The notes beneath the pieces are model-generated. The model made no database searches. It had not been told where the DNA came from and was given only the letters and a program-made list of their open reading frames with translations. A program made the position numbers and the translations under genes. Shown here piece by piece: positions 16,907 to 22,764 of a DNA stretch of 34,626 nt. The stretch is from Dehalococcoidia bacterium (lineage in GTDB: Bacteria > Chloroflexota > Dehalococcoidia > UBA2979), in contig SCVR01000117.1 of assembly GCA_004296805.1 (NCBI GenBank), positions 1 to 34,626 on the forward strand, read 5' to 3'. Every line of letters starts with the position of its first letter. Position 1 is the first letter of the stretch.

Positions 16907-17610
16907 TACTTCGGGGCGTCGATCTGGATTGACTCATCGAACTTCGAGAGCGTGAGGCGCCGCAGCAGGTCGACTGGCTCACCGTCGCTCACAGCGCCCT
17001 CGATTTCGACGCGGACAAGCACCGGGTCGTCCACGCCGACCCACACGCGCGCCTTTAGTTTTCGTCCCGGGGCCGCGTTGGCGGCGAACAGCGTCATCTT
17101 CCCCGAGTCGACTGAGGCCTCGATGCGGTAGGTGGAACGGCCGCCGAGGTCCTCGCGGGCGACGACCTTCGCGTCCGTGGCGCCTCGCATGAGCGCGGTG
17201 ACACCGATGGCCGGGTCGAAGAAGGAGGCAACAGAGATCGTCTCCTCCTCCCACCGGCCGGTGACGGGGTTCGTGATGTAGGAGTGCCCCGGGAGGGCGA
17301 TGATCCCCACGGCGATGTTGAGCGGGCCTGCCTTCGCCTTCGCGTCCAGCCGCAGGCGGTCGGGGGGGACCACGTCGCCGCTGGCGGTGACCATCTGGAG
17401 GTTGCGGACGATCTGGGTCGTGCCCTTCTCGTGCTCCAGTTCGAAGTGGAACGCCTTGACCTTGTCCATGCGCTCCGCGCCGCGCCTTAGCACGTCGGCG
17501 GCGTCCACCTTCGAGACGTCGCTGCTCCCACCTCCCCGGCAAGCCGTGGCGAGCACCCCACCGAGCAGGGCAACAAACAGCACGGCGATCAGGCCCGCAC
17601 GACGACGCAT
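16906..17610 (-). CDS. LprG/LppX-like lipoprotein (LppX_LprAFG family)
   Basis: The 234-residue product has a signal peptide with lipobox ATAC (C24), followed by a domain that reads like the LppX/LprAFG family: an N-terminal helix VDAADVLRRGAERMDKVKAF followed by HFELEHEKG, then alternating strands such as SGDVVPPDRLRLDAKAKAG and KARVWVGVDDPVLVRVEIEG. These proteins form a half-barrel with a hydrophobic pocket for lipid acyl chains. Its start overlaps the selD stop (TGATG), and its stop overlaps the MFS start, giving a tight three-gene operon. The LprG-exporter pairing supports a lipid-transfer function; the specific lipid is unknown. Confidence 0.82.
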   Translation of the reverse strand: MRRRAGLIAVLFVALLGGVLATACRGGGSSDVSKVDAADVLRRGAERMDKVKAFHFELEHEKGTTQIVRNLQMVTASGDVVPPDRLRLDAKAKAGPLNIAVGIIALPGHSYITNPVTGRWEEETISVASFFDPAIGVTALMRGATDAKVVAREDLGGRSTYRIEASVDSGKMTLFAANAAPGRKLKARVWVGVDDPVLVRVEIEGAVSDGEPVDLLRRLTLSKFDESIQIDAPK

Positions 17611-18659
17611 CAGCGGACTTCCAGCGCGGCCGGGCCCGCCTCGACGTGGCCGATACGCCAGCAGCCTCCGGTCTGTGCCTCGATGGTCGAACGCAGGCGC
17701 TCGGCGTCCGCCGCGGCGACGGCGATGAGCAGCGGGCCAGAGGTCTGCGGATCGAAGAGCAGCGTGACCAGTGACTCATCGAGGCCGGCCGGCAGCGTCA
17801 CACGGTCGGCGAGCTGGGCACGGTTCCGCCCGCCGCCGCCGGTCGAAACGCCCTCGGCGGCGAAACGCTGCGCGTCGGGCAGCGCTGGCACGCGTGCGGC
17901 CTCGATGACGAGGCGGGCGTCCGAGCGGTCGGCCATCTCGCGCGCGTGGCCCATGAGCGAGTAGCCCGTGATGTCGGTCATCGCGTGGGCCCCGTGGGCG
18001 ACTGCCGCTTCCGAGGCTGCGCGGTTGAGCATGAGCATCGAGGTCACGGCAGCGTTGTAGCCGGCCTCGTGGCCCTCGCGTTGCTCCTTCGCGGCGGTCA
18101 TCAGGAGGCCGGTGCCGATGCGCTTTGTGAGCAACAGGACATCCCCGGGGAGCGCGCCGGCCTTCTTCATGATCCGCGCGGGGTCGATGATGCCCGTGAC
18201 GGAGAGGCCATACTTCGGCTCGGGGTCGAAGATCGTGTGGCCCCCGGCGATCACACCGCCCGCCTCCGCCACTTTCGCGGCGCCGCCTCGGAACACCTCG
18301 GTCAGCAGCGCGACGTCGAGGTCTTCGGGCCACGCGGCGATGTTGAGCGCGAGGCGGACCTGACCGCCCATCGCGTAGACATCGGACATGGCGTTCGCGG
18401 CTGCGATCGCGCCGTACGTGTACGCGTCGTCGACGACCGGCGGGAAGAAGTCGAGCGTCTGGACGATGGCGACCCCCGGGGCGACCTCGTAAACAGCCGC
18501 GTCATCGGCGCCATCGAGGCCGACGAGCAGTTCCGGATGCGCGCCAGCATGGAAGCCGGGGACGTTCCCGAGCACCTCGGCAAGCGTCCCGATGCCCATC
18601 TTCGCCGCGCACCCCGCGCACGATGCCAAGCCGGTGAGCCGGAACGCCTGTGTCGCCAT
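17610..18659 (-). CDS. selD: Selenide, water dikinase
   Basis: The 349-residue product makes selenophosphate from selenide and ATP, the selenium donor for selenocysteine and for 2-selenouridine in tRNA. From ATG 18659 the catalytic residues are C17 and K20 in ASCAGCAAKMG, the same numbering as in E. coli SelD; there is an extra cysteine at 14. Further matches are VQTLDFFPPVVDDAY, AANAMSDVYAMGG, GGHTIFDPEPKYGLSVTG and LLFDPQTSGPLLIAV. The start has a GAGGGGG stretch about 7 bases upstream; the track start at 18674 is a TTG. No selA, selB, tRNA-Sec or selenouridine synthase gene is nearby. It leads the operon selD, lipoprotein, MFS. Confidence 0.96.
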   Translation of the reverse strand: MATQAFRLTGLASCAGCAAKMGIGTLAEVLGNVPGFHAGAHPELLVGLDGADDAAVYEVAPGVAIVQTLDFFPPVVDDAYTYGAIAAANAMSDVYAMGGQVRLALNIAAWPEDLDVALLTEVFRGGAAKVAEAGGVIAGGHTIFDPEPKYGLSVTGIIDPARIMKKAGALPGDVLLLTKRIGTGLLMTAAKEQREGHEAGYNAAVTSMLMLNRAASEAAVAHGAHAMTDITGYSLMGHAREMADRSDARLVIEAARVPALPDAQRFAAEGVSTGGGGRNRAQLADRVTLPAGLDESLVTLLFDPQTSGPLLIAVAAADAERLRSTIEAQTGGCWRIGHVEAGPAALEVR

Positions 18660-18699
18660 CGGATGCCCCCTCAACGCGCCTCCAGCGTAGGCGTCTCGC

Positions 18700-18705
18700 T
18701 ACGAT
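18700..18705 (+). promoter_or_regulatory. -10 element of nth (leaderless type)
   Basis: TACGAT lies 6 bases before ATG 18712. The selD promoter must lie in the same 52-bp divergent gap. Confidence 0.45.
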
Positions 18706-18711
18706 CCGCCC

Positions 18712-19392
18712 ATGCCCCGGAAGCCTGCTGCCGCCCCGCCGCTCTGGTCGCCCGCCGAGATCATCGCCATCCTCGACGAGGCGTACGGGCGGGCGCCGCA
18801 GCAAGCGTCGCGGGCGCCGCTGTTCGAGTTGGTGCTGACGCTGCTGTCGCAGCACACCTCCGACCACAACTCGGGGGAGGCGATGCACCGGCTGGTGGAG
18901 CGCTTCCCCACGTGGGATGAGGCGCTCGCGGCGCCGGTCGAGGCGATCGAGGACGCGATCCGGGCGGGCGGGCTGGCGCCGACGAAGTCGAAGCGGCTGC
19001 ACGCGCTGCTGGCCGAGGTGCACGAGCGGCGGCCGGACTGGAACCTCGACTTCCTGGAGACGATGCCACTGGAGGACGCGAAGGCGTGGCTGACGAGCAT
19101 CAATGGGGTTGGGCCGAAGACGGCGGCGTGCGTGCTGCTGTTCGCCCTCGGCCGGCCGGCGCTGCCGGTGGACACGCACGTCGAGCGCGTCGCGAAACGC
19201 CTCGGGTTGGTGCCGGCGAAGATGCCGGCGGACAAGGCGCACGCGGCCCTCGAGTCGATGCTCGCGCCTGACGAGGTGTATGCGTTCCACGTCGATCTGA
19301 TCCAGCACGGCCGCCGGACGTGCCATGCGCGCGGCCCGAAGTGCGAGGGCTGCCCACTCCTCGAGCGGTGTCCGCAGGTGGGTGTGGTCTAG
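18712..19392 (+). CDS. nth: Endonuclease III family DNA glycosylase/AP lyase
   Basis: The 226-residue product belongs to the Nth/MutY superfamily. It shows LVLTLLSQHTSDHNS (the substrate-loop region), the helix-hairpin-helix INGVGPKTAACVLL with catalytic K136, and D154 in ALPVDTHVERVAKRLG. Four cysteines, 204, 211, 214 and 220, have the C-X6-C-X2-C-X5-C spacing of the [4Fe-4S] loop. The presence of Lys rather than Ser or Tyr at the HhH end fits a bifunctional enzyme that removes oxidised pyrimidines. The stop codon shares CTAG with the stop of the converging GNAT gene. Confidence 0.93.
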   Translation: MPRKPAAAPPLWSPAEIIAILDEAYGRAPQQASRAPLFELVLTLLSQHTSDHNSGEAMHRLVERFPTWDEALAAPVEAIEDAIRAGGLAPTKSKRLHALLAEVHERRPDWNLDFLETMPLEDAKAWLTSINGVGPKTAACVLLFALGRPALPVDTHVERVAKRLGLVPAKMPADKAHAALESMLAPDEVYAFHVDLIQHGRRTCHARGPKCEGCPLLERCPQVGVV

Positions 19393-19910
19393 GGGACGTC
19401 CGGGCGGTCGAGCATCAGTTGCATCTCGACGGCGCTCTGCCACTCTCCGAACTTGCGCCCGGTCTCGATCTCCTCGCCGATCACCGTGTAGCCGAACGAC
19501 CGATGCAGTTCCACGCTGCCGACGTTCGAGGACGTGATCCACGCCACGATCGTGCGCAGGCCTAGGGCGCGCCCGGCATCGATCGCGGCTCCGAGCAGCA
19601 GACGGCCGATACCCATCCGCTGGTATGGCGTGTCGACCATGATCGTGTTCTCGCGGGTGTACTGATAGCCACGCCGGCCTCGGTAGGTGGAGAGGTAGGA
19701 GAAGCCAATCACGCGTCCGCCCGAGGTGGCGACGAACACCGGAGACTTGTCGTCGTGCTCCTGGAACCACTCGATGCGCCGCTCGGCGGGCCACTCGTCG
19801 AGTTCCCAGGTGGCGACCCCCTCGCGCACCTCGCGGTTGTAGATCGCGTTAATCGCGTCGAGGTCGCCCTCGGTGGCGCGGCGGATCACGAGGTCGGCGG
19901 GTGGTGGCAT
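19389..19910 (-). CDS. GNAT family N-acetyltransferase (phosphinothricin-acetyltransferase-like), copy 1
   Basis: The 173-residue product is a GNAT acetyltransferase: LVIRRATEGDLDAINAIYNREV at the N-terminus, VFVATSGGRVIGFSYLS in the middle, and the acetyl-CoA motif VDTPYQRMGIGRLLLGAAID. The ELHRSFGYTVIGEEIETGRKFGEW end resembles the Pat/YncA subgroup, which acetylates small amines such as phosphinothricin or methionine sulfone; the true substrate is unknown. It is a close paralogue of the next upstream gene. TAGGTT lies 6 bases before the ATG, suggesting a leaderless message. Confidence 0.9.
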   Translation of the reverse strand: MPPPADLVIRRATEGDLDAINAIYNREVREGVATWELDEWPAERRIEWFQEHDDKSPVFVATSGGRVIGFSYLSTYRGRRGYQYTRENTIMVDTPYQRMGIGRLLLGAAIDAGRALGLRTIVAWITSSNVGSVELHRSFGYTVIGEEIETGRKFGEWQSAVEMQLMLDRPDVP

Positions 19911-19916
19911 GGCGAG

Positions 19917-19922
19917 AACCTA
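19917..19922 (-). promoter_or_regulatory. -10-like element before GNAT copy 1 (leaderless type)
   Basis: TAGGTT on the minus strand, 6 bases before ATG 19910, lies in the short gap between the two GNAT genes and would allow separate transcription. Confidence 0.35.
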
Positions 19923-19957
19923 GATGCGCGGTGTTTCGGTCAGGTGTCGCCGGGAGG

Positions 19958-20467
19958 CTATCCGAGGAGGATGCCCATCTGCACGAGCGTGCGCCACGCT
20001 TCGAACTTCCGGCCGGCCTCGGGGAGCCGGCTCATCACCGCGAAGCCCAGTCCTGCGTGGAGCGCGATGCTCGCGGCGTTCTCGGAGTCGATGCCCGCGA
20101 GGACGAGATGCGCGCCGGTGCGCCGCGCTTCCTCGAGTACGGCGGTGACGAGTAGCCGCCCGACGCCCCGACGCTGGTAGGCAGGATCGATGTAGACCGA
20201 GTCGGTGCGCGTCGTCCAGTACGCCGCGCGCGGGGAGTAGAACGAGAGGTGGGAGAACCCTGCGACCGTCCCATCCGGCGTGGCAGCCACAAACACGGCC
20301 TCGCCCTGACGCTGGTGGGCGTCGAACCAGACGCGACGGGCCTCCGCGGTCCACGGGACGGAGTCCCAGGTGGCGACTCCCTTGAGGATTTCGCGGTTGA
20401 AGATGGCATCGATCGCCGGGAGGTCGGCGACTGTGGCGGGGCGGACCACGAAGTCGGCGGGCGGCAT
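19958..20467 (-). CDS. GNAT family N-acetyltransferase, copy 2
   Basis: The product is 169 residues from ATG 20467. It parallels copy 1 along its whole length: FVVRPATVADLPAIDAIFNREI, then GVATWDSVPW, VFVAATPDGTVAGFSHLS, the acetyl-CoA loop IDPAYQRRGVGRLLV, and LHAGLGFAVMSRLPEAGRKF. The two genes are clearly an old tandem duplication. ATG 20467 matches the start of copy 1 (MPPADFVVR versus MPPPADLVIR); the track start at 20572 would run into the divergent arg leader. The substrate is unknown. Confidence 0.9.
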   Translation of the reverse strand: MPPADFVVRPATVADLPAIDAIFNREILKGVATWDSVPWTAEARRVWFDAHQRQGEAVFVAATPDGTVAGFSHLSFYSPRAAYWTTRTDSVYIDPAYQRRGVGRLLVTAVLEEARRTGAHLVLAGIDSENAASIALHAGLGFAVMSRLPEAGRKFEAWRTLVQMGILLG

Positions 20468-20476
20468 GGCGGAAGT

Positions 20477-20504
20477 GTGACACAGGGGGTCAGGCCCGTA
20501 TACT
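20477..20504 (+). promoter_or_regulatory. Promoter of the argJ unit
   Basis: GTGACA (20477-20482, five of six to TTGACA) and TATACT (20499-20504, five of six to TATAAT) are separated by 16 bases. Transcription would begin near 20511, giving a leader of about 170 bases before argJ. Confidence 0.6.
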
Positions 20505-20545
20505 CGCGACCTGACGAGACCCGTGCCTCGAAGGAGGATGGGGAG

Positions 20546-20626
20546 ATGACCATCACGCGCGCTCACTGCCACACCGCCGCTGTGCGTGTGCGCCGCGCGC
20601 GTACGGGCGTCCGCCGCCTCGGCTAG
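20546..20626 (+). CDS. Candidate arginine-rich leader peptide upstream of argJ
   Basis: A 26-codon ORF starts at ATG 20546, 8 bases after a strong GGAGG, and stops 55 bases before argJ. Seven codons are arginine, five of them in the block VRVRRARTGVRR (CGT, CGC, CGC, CGT, then CGC-CGC). It lies downstream of a good promoter and upstream of arginine biosynthesis genes, the classic position for a leader peptide that senses its amino acid by ribosome stalling or charged-tRNA supply. The following 55 bases are GC-rich and include a small stem over the stop codon (CGGC-TAGC-GCCG), but I see no T-run, so a simple intrinsic terminator is not evident. GC-rich DNA makes Arg codons common, so chance is possible. 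Confidence 0.45.
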   Translation: MTITRAHCHTAAVRVRRARTGVRRLG

Positions 20627-20681
20627 CGCCGCGCGTCGGGCACCCCGTCACTCAGCCTCACCCCTACCTCGGAGTCTCACC

Positions 20682-21923
20682 ATGCCACACCCCACGCCAG
20701 AACCCGCGGGCCTCGTCTGGATCGAAGGCGGCCACGTCACCACGCCGACCGGATTCGTGGCGGGTGGCGCCTACGCAGGCATCAAGACCTATGGCGATGA
20801 CCCACGCCTCGACATCGGCATCCTCGGGGGCGAGGGACCGCTGACGGTCGCCGGCATCTTCACGAAGAACGCCGTCACCGGGATCTCAGTGACGTGGGAC
20901 AAGGCGATCCTCGCGGAGCGCCGTGTCGTGCGCGGCCTCGTCTGCAACTCCGGCAACGCGAACACCGTGACCGGCGACCAGGGCGAGCGCGACTGCGCGC
21001 AGATGGCCGCGCTCGCGGCGGCGCGCCTCGGCTGCGACGCCCGCGAGGTGCTCGTCGGCTCAACGGGGGTCATCGGACGGCTGCTGCCGATGGACAAGGT
21101 CGAGCGTGGGTTGTCCGAGGTAGCCCTGACGAGCGACGGTGGACTCCGCTTCGCGCGCGCGATCATGACGACGGACACACACGAGAAGCAGTTCGCCGCC
21201 CAGATCGCCGCGGCGGGGCGCACCTACACGGTCGGCGGCTGCGCCAAGGGCGCGGGGATGATCCACCCGGACATGGCGACGATGTTCGCGTTCCTCACAA
21301 CGGACGCCCCGGCCGACCCTGCCTGGCTCGAAGCCACCCTGCGCGACATCGCTTCCCGCACGTACAACATGATCGACGTGGACATGGACACGTCCACGAG
21401 CGACACGGCGCTGATCCTCGCGTCCGGCCTCGCGGGCGGCGAGCCGCTGACGGCCGCGCACCCGGCGGCTGCCGCTGTCGCGGCAGCCCTGGAGGCCATC
21501 GCAGGCCGCCTCGCGCGCGGCGTCGCCCGCGACGCGGAGGGCGCCACGTGCCTGATCGAGGCCGTCGTGGAGGGTGCGGCGAGCGTCGAGGACGCGCGCC
21601 TCGTGGCCCGCACCATCACCTCGTCGCCGCTGATCAAGACGATGGTCACGGGACGCGACCCGAACTGGGGACGCGTGATGATGGCGGCCGGCCGCTCCGG
21701 CGCACGGTTCGAGGCCGCGCGCACCTCAGTGTGGATCGGCGACAACGAGGTGCTGCACGTTGGGCAGCCGACATCGGCGGACCTGGGGGCGGTGTCCCGC
21801 GCGATGGCCGGCGACGACGTGCAAATCCGCATTCACCTGGGCGCGGGCAACGCGGTGGCGACGGCCTGGGGCTGCAACCTGACCGCCGAGTACGTGAGCA
21901 TCAACGCGGACTACACGACTTAG
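20682..21923 (+). CDS. argJ: Bifunctional glutamate N-acetyltransferase / ornithine acetyltransferase
   Basis: The 413-residue product moves the acetyl group from N-acetylornithine to glutamate, recycling it in arginine synthesis. The self-cleavage site is visible in KGAGMIHPDMATMFAFLTT, where Thr of MATM becomes the nucleophile of the beta subunit. Other family motifs are VRGLVCNSGNANTVTG, STGVIGRLLPMDKV, DMDTSTSDTALILASG and TGRDPNWGRVMMAAGRSG. The start at ATG 20682 (GGAG 7 bases upstream) is preferred over the track start 20586, which overlaps the leader peptide. argB follows after 30 bp. Confidence 0.97.
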   Translation: MPHPTPEPAGLVWIEGGHVTTPTGFVAGGAYAGIKTYGDDPRLDIGILGGEGPLTVAGIFTKNAVTGISVTWDKAILAERRVVRGLVCNSGNANTVTGDQGERDCAQMAALAAARLGCDAREVLVGSTGVIGRLLPMDKVERGLSEVALTSDGGLRFARAIMTTDTHEKQFAAQIAAAGRTYTVGGCAKGAGMIHPDMATMFAFLTTDAPADPAWLEATLRDIASRTYNMIDVDMDTSTSDTALILASGLAGGEPLTAAHPAAAAVAAALEAIAGRLARGVARDAEGATCLIEAVVEGAASVEDARLVARTITSSPLIKTMVTGRDPNWGRVMMAAGRSGARFEAARTSVWIGDNEVLHVGQPTSADLGAVSRAMAGDDVQIRIHLGAGNAVATAWGCNLTAEYVSINADYTT

Positions 21924-21953
21924 TCGACGCGTCCAGCACGAGGGGATCCGCAG

Positions 21954-22718
21954 ATGGCACGCACCACCGTCGTGAAGATCGGGGGGTCAACCCTCGGTTC
22001 TGAGGACACCACGTTGCAGGACATCGTTGCGATGCACCGCGCGGGCGACCGTCCTGTCGTGGTGCATGGCGGCGGCGCGATGATTACCGACTGGCTGAAG
22101 CGCCTCGACATTCCGTCCCAGTTCGTCGACGGCCTGCGTTCGACCAACGCTGAGGCGATCAATGTCGTCGTGGGCGTGCTGCGCGGGGTCGTGAACACAC
22201 AATTGGTCGGAGAGATCGTTGCGCTGGGCGGGCGGGCGGTCGGCCTCTGCGGCGTGGACGGAGCGCTCGTACAGGCCGAGCGGTACGACGAGCGCCTCGG
22301 CTTCGTCGGGCGCGTCACGGGCGTGAACGCCGAAGTGCTGGTGGGGCTGCTCGACAGCGGGGTCATCCCCGTGATCGCGCCAATCGGCCTCGAAGCGCCG
22401 TCACAGCCGCTCAACATCAACGCTGACACCGTGGCAGGCGAGGTCGCGCGAGCGCTGAAGGCTGACAGCCTGGTGTTCCTGACAGACGTGGACGGCCTGC
22501 TGGACTCACAGGGGGCCCTCGTGCCGGAGCTTGGGCATGCGCTGGCCGCCTCGATGCGGGAAAGCGGCGTCCTGGGCGGGGGTATGATCCCGAAGGTCGA
22601 AGCCTGCTTCCGGGCAGCGGAGGCCGGTGTGGCCGCATCGATGGCGAACGGCACCGTGCCCGGCATGCTGCGCCGGGTTGCCTCCGGCGAACGAGTGGGG
22701 ACGCGCATCGTGGCATAG
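21954..22718 (+). CDS. argB: Acetylglutamate kinase
   Basis: The 254-residue product phosphorylates N-acetylglutamate. It shows the amino-acid-kinase nucleotide site TTVVKIGGSTLG, the VVVHGGGAMI loop, the substrate region LRSTNAEAINVVVGVLRG, NINADTVAGEVARAL and the ATP-side SLVFLTDVDGLL, then GGGMIPKVEAC. The protein begins directly at the first kinase strand. Arginine-inhibited kinases carry an extra N-terminal kinked helix, which is absent here, so this enzyme is probably not feedback-inhibited (inference from the family). GAGGGG precedes the ATG. Confidence 0.96.
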   Translation: MARTTVVKIGGSTLGSEDTTLQDIVAMHRAGDRPVVVHGGGAMITDWLKRLDIPSQFVDGLRSTNAEAINVVVGVLRGVVNTQLVGEIVALGGRAVGLCGVDGALVQAERYDERLGFVGRVTGVNAEVLVGLLDSGVIPVIAPIGLEAPSQPLNINADTVAGEVARALKADSLVFLTDVDGLLDSQGALVPELGHALAASMRESGVLGGGMIPKVEACFRAAEAGVAASMANGTVPGMLRRVASGERVGTRIVA

Positions 22719-22764
22719 GGGACGCGGCGAGCTGCTGCGGCGGCCACGACGACACAGGAGACGC

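Noticed and set aside
15740-17131. 463-residue plus-strand ORF
   Set aside because: Antisense to the MFS and lipoprotein genes; His/Arg/Asp-rich, no domain.
20249-20626. 125-residue plus-strand ORF containing the arg leader
   Set aside because: Only the last 26 codons, after the strong ribosome binding site and promoter, are credible; the earlier part is antisense to the GNAT gene.
20505-20681. Intrinsic terminator or known riboswitch in the argJ leader
   Set aside because: Only short GC stems are visible and no T-run follows them; no recognised riboswitch core was found.
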